From positions 992,001 through 1,056,000 of the forward strand of contig JBANDB010000018.1 of NCBI GenBank assembly GCA_037576215.1: DNA of 64,000 nt, read 5' to 3'. The stretch is from Armillaria gallica. Lineage: Eukaryota; Basidiomycota; Agaricomycetes; Agaricales; Physalacriaceae. How positions within the stretch are numbered: position 1 is the stretch's first letter; every line of letters starts with the position of its first letter. Shown piece after piece: positions 9,120-22,353 of the stretch. Made by a program: the position numbers and the translations under genes. The notes beneath the pieces were generated by a model. It was not told the origin of the DNA. It saw nothing but the letters and a program-made list of their open reading frames with translations, and did no database searches.

Positions 9120-12100
9120 TCAAAGGCGCCTGAAGGCTGTGAGGCTGATTATCGAGCATGAGTTCATTATTTCTCGCCACTCGGCGTTTCGGTACTGTCA
9201 TGTGGGAAAGCTGACTGAGGAATGGAAGTTATACTTGGCTCGTGAGGAGTTCTCGGGTCCCCGTTAACGAAAGATTTGAAAGCAAAACGTGATTAGACTG
9301 GTGACTGTCTCTCTCATCGCTTGTCCCGGTCCGAGTTGTCGCAAGTAAGAAATCCCATCCGTGTGAAGTGGCGAGAGACGATTCTACGACTGTGTCGATT
9401 TCCTTCCCTTTTCAAGGACCAAGGGAGTTGGGGAGAATGACTATTTCGAAAGTGAATACGACCATCACTACGAAAACAGCCATAAAATTGAAATTACAGA
9501 CGGAGTTCTGTCGCCGTCTCCCTTGAAACCCACATAGATTTACATCTAATTTCAGTGACAAGACTCCGAGAGTGTGTGAATCGAAGGGAGCGTACATCAC
9601 AATTAATCATTCCCTCTAAATCTGATCATCAGTTCGGAGAACTGTTGAAGAATATCAATCAACGATCTTCGTAAACCTACAAGCAAAAAGTTTACCCAGA
9701 GCAGGCTGCGCATTCGACAGTTAGTCGTTCGGGGACATTGTCAAGGTAGGACTGGACGCTATCTTTACCAACAGCGCTGACAGAGATACACAGGAGATAT
9801 AACGGCAATGACGAAGCCACACCTAAGTCCATGCATCAAGGTGACGGTGTTCCCAGATTGCATCCACGTCGGACAATCTCTGGTTGCTAGATATGGAAAT
9901 ACCATAGGTGTCGGAGCGCTCATTGTTCTGTGAGCTGAGCACGATGGGGGTACATCTCCGCTGGGAAATAATAAGCCGGAGGAGCACAAGACACGATATT
10001 CGAGTCATGTTCGCTCTGAGGACATAGCCGTCACCACCACTGTCGTCGACCTGAGCCAGTTGACCAATGGCAACGCGTGGGTCAGGAAGTTCGACAAACG
10101 GCATAGTGTTGAAAGTGAGACAACGCGCTGCGATACGACTCGGGAAGCAAAACCCATTCTAGTGACACCATAGCGCTGCGACGCGTCAGGTACCTTTACC
10201 ATTCTCAACTGGATCCTCTTCGCTAATTGTACAAAATCAGGATAACCAAAGTGTTGCATTCGTGTTGATGAATCCTATTGATGTGTATTCCGTACAAACG
10301 TTCGTCGATTCAGGATGATAAGGAAACTTTAGGTGGGAAGTACAATGGTATCCTCCTGTACTAGATCATCAAAGATCTTCAAATGAAGCATACACGACAT
10401 AAGACTCACCTCTGGTTTACCACCGTCATATCAAACCTCGCAAATCCGCATCGTCGTATGGCGCTGGACGACGAGTCGTGGCGTATCCTTCCAAACAGTC
10501 CCCAAATGCAGACAGCATTGTGTAGTGTGCTGCCCGCTTGACACGAAATGACACGGCAACTGGCCTGTATTTGCCAAATAATGCATCGACTGTTGGTAAA
10601 CCAGGATTACGGGTTGTTGATTTGTCGCGACATTCACTCAGAGAAGAAGGCTGTAGAGATAATTGAGGTTTAAGCGTTTGCCGATATCTATCACCCGGCG
10701 ATACTGTTGCATACGCCTAGCGCAATCGCAAGTCATGGACTGCTTTAGTTGAAATCGAATTCATGAGCCTTGAGAAACATTTTCGATAACTATGACTCAC
10801 CGCACATATTAACAACCAGCTGCCTCACTTGGCCAATCCTCGGAAAGCGATATGGTATATTTGCTAGGATTGATTGAGCAGGCCAATTTTAGCACGAAAT
10901 AATTCGTATACAAGACGGCCCGAGTTCGGTGGTGGTTGTAGTGTCAAAAGCGTAGTAGTATGACCAGAAGGACTATGCCAGCATTCAGCCGGAAAGGACT
11001 GTGGAGGTTTGAGCGACTCACCTAGGACTTCCAATATCAATGTTTCAGAAGGTTTTATCTTTTCAACAACCAGATGCCCGCTAACGAATATTGACCTGTG
11101 CAAACCCGCAAATATATTTCCCTTACTATTTGCTGCCTCCCAACACCATCAGGTGCAATGATAGCACACGTTTGCATGGCAGTAGAATGCGCAACAAAGC
11201 AAAGAACGAAAGCGGAGATCGTGATGGTAAGAGATCAAAAGGTACTCCATTTCCCACCACCATCAATCTGTCACAAACATGGCCTTTCTCCTGCTCACCA
11301 CGTCGACGGACCAATGATGAATTGTTTCTATGATTGATTTCATTAACGTCATTCGGCAATTTTCCAGCAACCCGGACGAGGAGATTCAAGGAAGAGATGG
11401 TTGAGTCTGGCTTGGTACCACCGCATAACACTTCCATTATCAACAGTTCTTATCGAAGAGAGCCTAGAGAATCGTTTACCAGAATTGCTTTTCAGGACGG
11501 GGTGGTGCAAATCCAGGTAGAGAAGGAGGTACGGACGCGCTTAGAGAGCATTGGAACATGCATGCCGGTGTGAATTCCTCAGGATGGTTCACGTTCATGC
11601 CGCGTTGCTCTAGGATGTGTACTATCGGTGCCTGTGCTTAATCCCCCCTCAGAATGGCACATATCTCCATAACGCACGTTCATCTGGATCGCCATCCGGG
11701 ACAATAATATGTCTCGACATTCTCTTCGCTGTCATTCTGTTCCTGCCACTGCCTTCGGGTATCTGCGACCTCTTGCAGATAGCTCATTCAAATCGATCTC
11801 TTACCTTTCGTCTTCTGTATATGCGCGTAAAACAAGATCATTTCATCCAAACCATCACACTTTTTTCTGACGCCTGCAATCCCTCGTTCTTCTGCCAATC
11901 GACTCTCGAGATCGGAGCCATGCGCGGACACTGGGTACCAAGTCTTGCTACCGGCAAATTAAGCAACAGCGAAAATATTTCTGCGATATCTTTACTAGTT
12001 TCTTCCTGCCGATTATCGTTGACTGACTATTGCTTTGTAGAGTATCCATCATGACTTCGACGGCGTACCAGCGATGAAACCCGATTCGCAAGAAGTTTTT

Positions 12101-14100
12101 CTCCGAAGCGCTGCCGCGAGAGCGTCATACGATGGTCCAGAAAAACCAATACCGTTCCGTCACGAAGAATCAAACAGTGATTGGACAGAAAAACGGTTCT
12201 CAGAGCCAAACCCGGGATCGTCCGTGAACTCGTAGAACACGTTCGTTTGCTCTTTGGATATCCCGACCGTGACAGCGTCTCGTGCTGACTGCTTCCATGC
12301 ACAGAGGCTGCTGATCGCGTCTTTTCTGGGGTGGCTTTGTCCTGGTATATGTCAGAGGTGGTGCCAACTAGTCTCCACACCTCGTGCCAAGCACGAAGAA
12401 CGGACTTTTCTTGCAAGTCAATTTTTCCTCGGCCACCCCGTTGCAGATTGTTAACCAACATCTTTATGTGCTATTCGTCCCACTAAGACCTCAATACTAT
12501 TAAGTAAGAACACACCGTTCTCTTGTGTAATGTCGACTTCACGAAGTATATGCGGATCGAATGGGGAATGCACGTTTGAATGATATCCGAATCCCGAACA
12601 CGAGGGTGGTAACTTTGAAGAAAGGATCCGCGAACGTAACGAAGCCTGACGCGCGAGTCATGCTTAACTGTCACCAAGTACAAGTGGACCGACTACCGCT
12701 CGGTCTCACAAGGACATACGGTACTCCGAGGGTAACCATTCCCTTCATGGCATCGCCGCTGTCCTGGCTCATAGAACATGAAGCTAGCAGACACGGGTAC
12801 TCAGACGCGCCCTCTTTTGCTGTCCTCGGACCCAAACTCATTGAATGCTACGACGGTTCCCGGCACATGGCTCATCCTTATGCCCCGCAGCCGGTTTCTT
12901 TCGCCCCCAAAGGGTAGTACTCTGCGCCTTCAGACATGGCAATGATCCGTCTACGCGGAACTTGGCGAGTCAGAGGAAAGCACCGGGTATGGCCAATCAG
13001 AGCGTCAAACCAATCACAGCCTCCAACCCTAGAAGAATCCCATCGGTCGGTATAATTAGCTTGTTATTCGGTTGAGCATCGGCATTCTCCTTTTCCTTTT
13101 CGGACACATAGGGACCCACTGGAGCCCACTTCGATTTCCTTTTTTCGGCTACGTGGTCGAGGGGGAGGAGGGGGTCTCTGAGATACGACCCTCGGATGAC
13201 GGCGCGCCTCCTCAAGTTCACCTGATCAGTATGTCTGGAAAGACTTACTTACTTCGAGTCCTCCAACGCGCCACCTCCTGCAGCCCCAAGTCAAAACATC
13301 TTTGTCGTGGCGGCGCCCAGGTCCTCTCTCCAATAGAGTCTGACTACATTCCATCCTCTTTGCTGGAAACTGGCGGCTTCTCGCATGAGTCATTTACTTG
13401 TATATGGGATGCGCCGTTCACCTCCGTAATGATCCCATAGCGACCTAAGGGTCTAGATCCTCGAGATCGAGTAGACAAGTTACTAGCAAGTACTTCCCGT
13501 ACAAATCAAGTACCAAGCAACCCACTCCTCATAGGAGCCGGTAGGATGAAGCTCGACGACGAGCACCTTTCTACAAACAATATATTACTTATCGTGGAAC
13601 ATAACTCCCTTACTCTCAAAAACTTTCGCGCCACGCAGTTCCAATACCGCTACACACTCCTCCTGTATTGTTTTCGCGTGTCGTTGGTTACCGGACAATT
13701 ACCGGATGGTTCTTCTCCTAGATAAGATCTTCCTCTCTCCTTCTACCTACAGGATCTCCCCTAGTACTCTCGCCACAATGACGAGGTGTTCCGGAGTGCG
13801 GCGGGTACTAGTATGTAACCCGTTCATTTTATGGTCGAGGCCACAGCCACGAATGAACCAACTTACGAAGTGAACGTTAAACGGCGAGTCCAGTCCCCGC
13901 CACACATGACAAATGGACGGGTACCACCTCTCGTAAAAATTACCTGGACCATGGACCAATACACCCTCGACACTTGTTACTTACACCCTTTCAAGATCAG
14001 GCATTGCAATAGAGTATCAACTAGTTCGCTCTGGAGTCCAGGCACACCTGATAATGGGAAGGGTCCTCGAAAACCGAATTGTGCCTCAGGGTAGTGGACT
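9120..14100. other. About 5 kb without a recognised gene
   Basis: Many short open frames occur on both strands but none shows a domain, splice-consistent extension or signal peptide I can support. The flank at 9480-9560 still resembles the GST 5' flank (GTCGCCGTC...ACATCTAATTTCAGTGACAAG). Some minus-strand stretches at 12.0-12.4 kb and 10.9-11.1 kb look mildly protein-like but break after a few dozen codons, so they may be gene relics. Confidence 0.4.
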
Positions 14101-14900
14101 CGAAGATCGACCGACCGCCGAGGTACAGGGTAGTGGAAAGGACGCGCTTTTAGCCCGAATGCGCCACGACAACAGGGTTCTCGAAATCCGAATACAGTTA
14201 CTGCGCCAAGCAATAATTTGGCCACACAATCTCGTTGGTACTTTGGTTACCGGCGTAGATTCCAGCCCAGGATCTTACTCGGACAGGAATTTCGATTCCA
14301 ACGTTAACGTCTTTTGGTTACCGGGTTTATCACTTTCTCTTCTTGAGTTCAGGTTCAAGGACCGACCGCCGAGGTACAGGGTAGTAGGAGGACGCCTCCC
14401 GAACCTAGCCATGACAACGATGACGGAACTTGGGGGTTCTCGAGTACGCGTATTGAACGGAGTAATCTTCCTCTGGCAAGTACTTCCTGCGCCACGGCGG
14501 TCTAGCCCTCGGCGGTTGAACAAGCGCACTCCTTTTTACTTGCTGGCACTGAGACGAAGTTGACACTTTGGTTGGTCGGTGTAGATTCGTTACCACAGCC
14601 TAGGATCTTACTCGTACTCCAACGTTAACGCAAGTACGTCCTCGAACTTCACGTGTCTCTTTCCAAGATCTGTTCCAGGTTCAACGCGAGGTACAGGGTA
14701 GTAGGAGGACGTGCTGTTTTCCCCCGAACCTAGCCATGACAACGATGCCGGAAGGGTACGCGTATTGAACGGAGTAATCTTTCTCTCGCAGCGAGTACTT
14801 CCTGCGCCACGGCGGTCTAGCCCTCGACGGTGGAACAAGCTACAAGACCGCACACCCCTAGGTTGCGGGTACTGCGACGAAGTGTCCATTAATTCATCGT
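14101..14900. repeat. Diverged tandem repeat, period about 320 bp
   Basis: Two units align over most of their length. The box GAGGTACAGGGTAGTAGGAGGACG is at 14371 and 14688 (offset 317), and CTTTGGTT plus a following GTAGATTC is at 14241 and 14566 (offset 325). Within the units, CGCGTATTGAACGGAGTAAT, GTACTTCCTGCGCCACGGCGG and TCTAGCCCTCG recur in the same order. A third partial unit begins at about 14120. GGTTACCGG recurs from 13.69 to 15.16 kb. Open frames across it are by-products of the repeat. Confidence 0.75.
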
Positions 14901-16360
14901 GTTCAAGTTACCGGCGATACTTATCTTACCAATCTCAAGCTTAGGCACCCTCGATCTAAATTGCAGTACTTCATCTCGACGGTTTGGTTACCGGACGTCG
15001 ACTCGATCTCAAGCCTAGGCACTGCCCTCGCCACATCTGTGCTCGACAATTTGGTTGTCGTTCCATCCAAAACCGCCACGAATCAATCATGTTCTGGCCC
15101 CCGCCCCTCGTGAACGTTAACTGCGCATTCGTTTTTGCTAGAGTTCCATGGCTGGCTAGGTTACCGGGATGTGTATGTGGGGTTTCCGGAGATTCCCTTT
15201 CGTCCGCTGGATCTCCCCCCAGGGGTCTAGCCTCCCATTGGCTACGACACCTCATCCCACTCATGATTGGCCCGGAATTTCTACCCAACCCAGATCTGGA
15301 CCTGCGTGCCTTATGCAATGTAATGTGCTCACCCGCCAATGGTTGATGGTGGAACCCGCCCGAATCCGTTTCTGATGGTGGCGCACGGTAGCGCTTCCGG
15401 TTCTGAGAACCGTTCTACATGTATGGATGTGCACAGGAGCAAGCCTCGAATGTATACAACAGCAAGCCTCGACCTCGACTGCCGCATCACCATCCTGATT
15501 CAGATCCCCGAGTCACTGCCTGCCTGATGATGATGGTAGCGACGGCCCCGCCCTTCCAGCCCAACCATCTAGACTCGGAGAGTCCATCTCTCCATTGATA
15601 TTAAATTCGAGACCCATCATGAAAGCTGTTGTTTCACGTCGACGCCCATTAAAGAAATAATATCACCCGCGCCCCCTTCCCCAATTAAAAGCCCCCGACG
15701 ACTAAATGCCTCTTTCCCATGATTATTAGCTCGTGTTCACTCTGCCCCTGAGGTGGATCCGTCTGAGAAGCCAGGCCTAGCGCCCCAATCAGGTTCTGTT
15801 GTCCGCAATCCAGACTTTCTACAAATTATCGGCGGAACACGTTTATGAATTACGACCGCTTGCGAAAACGTCGTGGTTTTGATGATACGATACGGGCCCG
15901 GAAAAAAATGAGAACGATCCAGAGCATGGCCAGAGACTTGTACGAATTAACACTAGCGGAGGGAGACGGGACATGGGATCTTCTCATCAGACTAAGCATA
16001 CGTCAGTGTTCTCGTCAAAAACCAATAGAGAAGCGTCCTCGAATCAAAAGATGACGTGTAGGCATGGCTGTGAGATATGAATCGATAATGCACATGACAG
16101 AAAGAGATACAGGTGATGTTTTTCCAGGCGTAGGTAGCAACCAATAGAAGAACGTCCTCAAATCACAAGGATACACGGTAGCAGAACGGAATATGCAGGT
16201 GTTGGCTTAGACTTTGAAATCAGACTCTGCGAGCGATGCGGAAACACGAATAGTAATGATATAATGCATGCATAATTGTACAATGATGGGTGATGCGTAT
16301 GATAACCAAAAAAAGGAAACCCAGATCTACGAGTCAGCGGCAGGCAGGCGGGGGTAGGGG
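14901..16360. other. Intergenic, no recognised gene
   Basis: Contains CCAAT/ATTGG boxes around 15.23-15.35 kb. An imperfect direct repeat of about 40 bp (AACCAATAGA.AAGCGTCCTC-type) occurs at about 16020 and 16140. The frame at 15845-16054 (69 aa, basic) has no recognisable feature. Confidence 0.4.
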
Positions 16361-18152
16361 TCACGAATCCACATCCATCCCATCCCCCAACCCCAAATCC
16401 TCCCCACTCTCAACAACAGCCCGCTTATACAACTCCTCCCTGACCCTATCATTCCCCTCCAGATTCCCCAGCGTAATCAGCGCCTCCGCCAACATCTTCC
16501 TCAACTCCCCGTCTTCCTCGCCCCCATCCACCATGCGTGCCCGCTCAAAGAACCCCACCGCCCGCCCGAGGCCCTCGCGCGCCTCCTCCGCCTCCTCGCT
16601 CCTTAACACACCCACGTCCCCCTCCCCCACGCGATCCTCAATCTCGTCCGCCCTTGCGCTCCCCACGATCAACCAGCACTGTCCCCGTGCACGCGTAATC
16701 GGACCCCGCCACGCATCCATATCAGCCTCCATCTTCATCTGGTTGAACACACTATCCGCCCACGACGCCCAATACTGCCTCTCGTCCGGCCGCGGGAGCT
16801 TCTCAGCAAGCATCAGCACCTCCGAAGCGATCGTATACAGCTCCTTCGCGCGGCTGAACGCCTCAGGGAAGGTCTTATGCGGCGGAGGCGGGTTCGCATG
16901 CTGCTGGTGCTGTTGGTGCTGACACGGCACCGCAGCAGGCGCAGAGCCCCCACAGCACATCGACGGAGTCGTCGACAGCGGGGTCGTCAACGACAAGCTC
17001 TGGATCTCCGATGCCGGAGCCCCACTCTGCTGCTTCACCGAATACGCAGCAGGCACCGCATGCTGCGGGTGCGGCATATGGAAGATGCCCCGCGAGAACT
17101 GGTCCATCGCTAGCACCATCAGGTCGTTCGGGCTCGCGCTCCCCAGGGTCATCCTCCTCGTCACTGGCGGTCTCCGTGCTGCGATCGCGGAGAAGGGGCT
17201 CTCTGGGGGCCAGGTGGGGTCGTCGTCGTCGAGGGCAGAGGAGGAGCGGGACGAGATGGCTTCGTCGGCGATGCACACGAGGGTGCGCCCCCAGACAATG
17301 GCCATGCGCCAGTCCTCCGGGGCGTCGCACCCCGTGCCGTTCACCCGTGAGGGTAGGTTCTCCCCCGTCTCGAAGACGTCTAGCGCAGCGAGCCAGTATG
17401 GCGTGGGAGTGCTCGGCTCGCCAGGCAGCGCCATCGACCCGTCCTGCGCGATAAGGTTGCCAAAGAGGAATAGAGCTGTCCCTAGTATCGCATGGAACGC
17501 CGTAGGCAGCTCGACGCATTTACTGAAAAAAAGACGAAGGTCAGATTAGAAAGCGATAAGCAAAAAAAACCCACCATTTCCTCAAAGTGGGTTTTTCAGC
17601 ACTCCACTCCCTCTTCTCCCCGCCTCCTCCCTGCCCCTCGACCTTCGGCGCACTAAACAGCACCGACGGATCCTGATAATAGATCAAAAACCTATGACAC
17701 TCATGCACCACGCCTCTCAACAACGGCAACGCCTCAGCCGCACTCCCCCCTTCGTACTGCTCCGCCGCCTTGGCGAACAGATCCTTCAAATCCATCCAAT
17801 CCTCGAAATCACACGTCTTGCGAGCCTCAGTCTGGGCGCCCACGAAGGCTGTGGAGGTCGTATCCATGATCCGCGTGCGTTTCGTCCAGCCGCTCTCTCT
17901 CTTTTGCACTGGCTCGTGGTGCTGCGGTAGTTGATACTCGTACTCGCTGACGCTGCTGCTGGTAGGAGAAACAGACCGCCTCCGCCGTTTATTCGAACAA
18001 GTGCTCGAAGACGCGACGCTCTCAAAGTCGTCGTGGTCGTGGTCCGTATCAGAGTCGTTGTTTGCCGCAGGGGATTTCCTATCAGGGACGAGACAACGTG
18101 GCGCGGTTACACGGGCCTTCCATAACCCTTTTGGGCGGGGACGTTTCTTCAT
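16361..18152 (-). CDS. ETT1: ETT1/Nro1-family protein (enhancer of translation termination)
   Basis: Two exons, 17575-18152 and 16361-17522, separated by a 52-nt intron that joins K|C in frame; 579 aa. By family, yeast Ett1 promotes accurate translation termination and fission-yeast Nro1 controls the Ofd1 prolyl-hydroxylase; both are soluble nuclear/cytosolic TPR-like helical proteins. Seen here: a basic N-terminus (MKKRPRPKGLW), a low-complexity acidic/Ser-rich stretch, then the conserved block EALPLLRGVVHECHRFL, CKCVELPTAFHAILGTALFLFGN, PYWLAALDVFETGENLPSR and WRMAIVWGRTLVCIADEAI. A His/Gln-rich linker and C-terminal helices follow. The start at 18152 matches the basic N-terminus of homologs; an in-frame ATG at 18167 is possible. 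The protein is longer than yeast Ett1 because of the linker insert. Confidence 0.88.
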
Positions 18153-18167
18153 GGCGGGACTGGTCAT

Positions 18168-18671
18168 CGTGCGGAGAGGGAGTACGGGCAGGATGAGGAG
18201 GAGGATGGCAACTTTTGACACCCTCACGGAAAAAGGGCCTTTTTATTCGAGCCGCTCAGGATGTGCATTCCAATCCTGGCCCAGACTGGATGCCTAGATT
18301 CACCCCGATCAGTTTGATTTCATTGGTTCGGCAGTTTCCCCATCGCTGAAGCAAACCTGGGCTCCCCCCCTCCTCCGTCTTTGCCTATCCCTTGTAGGCG
18401 AGGCGATGATGTATCATGTTTTGTCAATTTCCAGACCCGCCTGGCCAAGGACCAAGAGTCGGACTCCAACCAATAAGATTCCTAGTTCCCCCATTCTAAC
18501 ATATGGCCCGGACGAATCACAGCGCGGGAAGTGCCCTCCTCTCATTGGCTACCCGTCCAAAAATACCCTACCCCCCTCCCATTGGCTCACCCCCAGCGGC
18601 CAATCTGGAACTTGTTCGCTAAAACAAATAAGTCCAAAAACAAATAATTCTAATACAAATTCCCAAGTATT
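18168..18671. promoter_or_regulatory. Intergenic region upstream of ETT1
   Basis: About 500 bp between the ETT1 start and the 3' end of the peptidase gene. It contains several ATTGG (CCAAT) boxes near 18.46-18.60 kb, typical of fungal promoters, and no coding sequence. Confidence 0.4.
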
Positions 18672-21561
18672 CTACCAACCCCGCCTCCTCCCACCCTTAC
18701 CCCACTTGTCAGCCAAGAAGCCCGTCATGTACTCGTACACCTCCCTCTTCGCGCCCCGTCGGCTGATCGAGTGGTCGCTGTCCGTAAACATCCTGAACCA
18801 AACACCCCGCACCCCCCCATCCGTGAACATATCCAGCAACCTCGCCGAATTGCTGAAATGCACATTATCATCCGCGCTCCCATGGGCCAGGAGATAATCC
18901 ACACCACCCCAGCCCGTCACATTCGAGATCTCCGAAGTCGCGTACCCGGAGGGGTTCAACGCTGGCAGGTTCATATAGCGTTCGGTGTATATAGAATCTA
19001 CAATGTAATGTTTGTAAGTAGGTACTGCCAATGAGAGATAAGGAACGGACATACCATACAAGCGCCAACTCGTAACAGGCTACCCAATCAGAAATCAGTC
19101 CCCCAACCAACCAGAATCAAGGTGTACGTACAGCAACAGACATAGCCAACGAATGGATCCCAGCATTCGCTTCCACAACCTTCGCACTCATGAAACCCCC
19201 ATATGACTACCAAATCAACCCACCAATCAATACGATCAACAATCAAAGAAAAGAAACAACTCACCCAGCCCCAAATGCCAATTCTCCTCGGATCAACATA
19301 GTCCTTCGCTGCCCACACCTTGGCCGCACCGACCTGGTCGAGCGTCTCTAGCTCTCCCAGCCGGCCCTTGACGACACCCCTCATCGCGCGGCCCCGCGCT
19401 CCCGTCCCCCGCCCATCGACAATCACCACTACGTACCCCATCCCACACGCCAGGTACTCGTCCCAGCCCCCCCTCTCCCACTTGGCATCCACCAGCTGGC
19501 TATTCGGGCCCCCGTAGACCCGGAAGAGCACCGCATACTTTGTGCGGCCCGAGTCGTCCATATGCGGGGGCCGGATCTCTTTGGCATTGAGCAGCACACC
19601 GCCCACGTCGATGGTGGAGTAAACCACAGTCGCAGACTCGTACTCGAGCGAGACGTTCCCCAGCCGCTCGTTGCTCTCCAGGACGTACGAGTAGTGACTG
19701 TTCCCTGCTTGGACGACCTTCTGCCACGGCACGTCCGGGCCGTGGTAACTCAGCAGATACCACCCTGCGCCAGATGAGAAATCAGCAGAGTAGTAGCCAA
19801 GGGCAGTGGTATCCGACAGCGCCTGGACGGCACCTCCTTCCAAACTGACGGCATACAGATGCCTCTCGACACTGGACGGAGCGGCAGCCTCGAAATACAC
19901 CAAGCCCTGTTCCACATCGACGCCTTTAATCCCACTGGTCACTTCCCACTCGCCGCTGGTCAACCACACGGGATTTGTCGCGTTCGCAGGTGAGAAGAGG
20001 GCAACATGGTTCCACCCTTCCTTCGTCGGCACGATATCCAAATACCCATCCTCAAGCGGGTACACAGTCTGCCCAGGCTCGATCCAGCCCTCATCTCCCT
20101 CCTCCCCATCCCTCCCAAGCCGCCTGACCTCCCGCCCCACCATCCCCCTCCCCAAATCAAAATACCACACCCCGCCATCATCCGCATTCCGGTTAACAAC
20201 CCTTACCAACAACTCTTCCTCCCCCACCCACCTCACCTCCTGCACCACCCTCCCACCCTCCCAACCCTCCTCCAAACCCAAATCCAGCTCCACACTCTCC
20301 TCCCCATCCCACACCCACACACCCACCGTCGGATTCGCGTACCCCGGCTTCGGGTAGCGCATTTTCACCTCTCCAGGGTACGGCACCACCGCCGCGCCGT
20401 CCCCCGTCGGGTTGTACACGGGGAACGCATACACCGGGACCTCCGTCTCGTCGAAGCTCAAGTAAACCAGCTTTTGCGCTGTGGGGGACCACCACACGGC
20501 GTGGTCCCCCGAGAACACCTCTTCTTCGTATACCCAGTCTGGGACACCGTTGAATACGGTGGTGGAACCTGTGGTGGTGAGGCGGATGGCAGAGGGGGAA
20601 CTACGGAGGTGTTAGATGTGCAGGAGGGAGGGAGGGGGGACGTACTCTGGTGTAGGGAGGACGTACAAGTCGTTGGACTCGACGTACGCGATAGACTGTC
20701 CGGTAGGCGCCCATGTCGCGTACGCTGTCTTTGGGTCTGTTCTATTTAGAGTACCAATCGGCCATGTAGACTTGTCAGCTATCGAATGCACGTAATAGTT
20801 CCCAAAACTCGACCAGCGCCATTGCTATTTGTGAACTTTTAGCGTGAAATTAAAATTCAAGAAGGTAGGCACCTTGCGATGATGAGCTTTGAACAACAAA
20901 TACTCCGTATCCGGCGAGAGCTTCCAATCCCAAAAATCCAACCGCCTCCCATCCTCCTACAACCAAAACCCAAATAAGCCCAACACCACATACCAAATAG
21001 ACTCTTACTCACATCCAGGACATCCTCCAACCTCACCAACACCCTCGTCTCGTTCCTCTCCAAATCCACCAATCTAATCTCGCCCTCCTCGACAATACTA
21101 AACACGCCATCCCCCGCCTCGCCCACCCACGCGAGCCTCCTTTCCGCCGCCCAAAACGTGCCATTAAACACATGCTCCATCGTCAACTTGCGCACCCCCG
21201 GCAGGCGGTACACTGTCCCCACATACGTGTGCGCGGCTATCACTCCTATCACCGCCGCCATGCTCACCAGCACGCCCAGGGTCATCACCAGGAAGCGTAG
21301 CGACGTTCGTTTCGCGTCCTATTCATTTCCTTGGTGAGTACATGGTAAAGGAGAACGAGTGAATAGGCGTACCTTTCGGCCCTTTTCTATATCCACACCT
21401 ACATCCTCATCTTCTTCATCCTCGTCCTCCGAACTGGGAACGTCAAACGGGCCCGAGTCGTAGTATATCGCAGGTTTCACCGAATGCGTGCTCTTGATGG
21501 ACTCGGCGAGGGTGGCTGCATCGTCGTCTTCTTCTTGTGCAACACGCTCATAGCTGGACAT
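18672..21561 (-). CDS. Dipeptidyl aminopeptidase, S9B (Ste13/Dap2/DPP-IV type), type II membrane protein
   Basis: Eight exons (21373-21561, 21013-21318, 20873-20956, 20646-20824, 19265-20600, 19132-19206, 19055-19079, 18672-18997) join in frame to 839 aa. It removes N-terminal X-Pro or X-Ala dipeptides; yeast relatives act in the late Golgi or vacuole. Seen: an acidic cytosolic tail (about 1-63), a membrane anchor MMTLGVLVSMAAVIGVIAA just after it, a beta-propeller region with N-glycosylation sequons, and a C-terminal alpha/beta hydrolase domain. Catalytic Ser699 lies in GWSYGG, the Asp pair at 774-775 in HGSADDNVHF, and His807 in DSDHS. The Ser codon is the first codon of exon 6. Exon 7 is only 25 nt. 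The length matches Dap2 (about 820 aa). Whether it is the Golgi or the vacuolar form is not decidable here. Confidence 0.93.
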
Positions 21562-21691
21562 CGCCAGTAAGAAGAAAAGGGTATTAGTAAATCCGACTAG
21601 TCGTCGTCCGTAATGACGAACCTATGATCGGAGTCCGAATTCACTTACCATCCACGCGGTGGCTGTGCCTTCTCTCCCGCCATTCGAACCC
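21562..21691. promoter_or_regulatory. Bidirectional promoter between the peptidase and SYS1
   Basis: Only about 130 bp separate the two divergent start codons, so the genes share one promoter region. No clear TATA box. The two proteins both belong to the Golgi/secretory system, which makes co-expression plausible (inference). Confidence 0.5.
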
Positions 21692-22353
21692 ATGGCGAAA
21701 CCGCCCCCAAACTCAAACTGGGACCCACTCCTCCTCATATCCCAGGTCTGTTCCACCCTGATCTTGCCTCCTTACTACCCCTAACCCAAAACAGATCGTC
21801 TCGATGCAGACCCTGCACTACCTAACACTCTCCCTCCTCGTCCCGCCCCTGCTCGACCTCTTCGCAGAGCCCAAGGCGCTCGAATACCACGGCGGCGCAT
21901 CCAGCGTCGGCATGATCATGGACTGGCGCCAGATGGCTTCCTACCCCCCCACAACCGAAGACCCCACCCGCGGGTGGCTCATCGCATTCTGCTGGATCCT
22001 CACCTCCCTCCTCGAGTGAGTCCCCCCACAGTAGCACTTCCCCCGCCCTTACTTACCCTATCTATAGCACCGCATACCTAACCCTCCTCATCCGCCGCCC
22101 GCGCCTCATCCTCGACTTTGCGCTGACACTCCTCTTCAACCACCTGGTGCTCACGACGTACTACGCCGCGCGCGTGCCCTCCTCGGGGTTCTGGTGGGCC
22201 GTCGTCGGGGTGGGGACCCTGGGGATGGTCGTTGGGGCCGAGCAGCTCTGCGTGAGGAGGGAGATGAGGGAGGGGTTGGAGGTGGAGGTAGGACAAGGTG
22301 GAGAGGATGGGGTGCTTTTGGAGGAGATGGAGCTTGGGGAGAGGAGGGATTAG
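21692..22353 (+). CDS. SYS1: SYS1-type Golgi membrane protein
   Basis: Three exons (21692-21745, 21795-22015, 22068-22353) encode 186 aa. Sys1 is a four-pass membrane protein that recruits the Arl3/ARFRP1 GTPase to the trans-Golgi. The start MAKPPPNSNWDPLLLISQIV followed by SMQTLHYLTLSLLVPPLLD and the loop EYHGGASSVGMIMDWRQMA are the family signature. Four hydrophobic segments follow (about 19-44, 80-100, 103-122, 128-145). The C-terminal tail is acidic (EVEVGQGGEDGVLLEEMELGE) and cytosolic. Intron phases are consistent (after Q18, inside Asp92). Divergently transcribed from the peptidase gene. Confident family assignment. Confidence 0.88.

Noticed and set aside
14054..14563. Open frame of 169 codons on the plus strand
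   Set aside because: It crosses the boundaries of the tandem repeat and is not preserved in the next unit.
17011..17549. Long plus-strand frames opposite ETT1
   Set aside because: Shadow frames of a GC-rich conserved gene on the other strand.
20006..20749. 247-codon plus-strand frame opposite the peptidase gene
   Set aside because: Pro/His-rich shadow of the peptidase propeller region; the minus-strand reading has full domain support.
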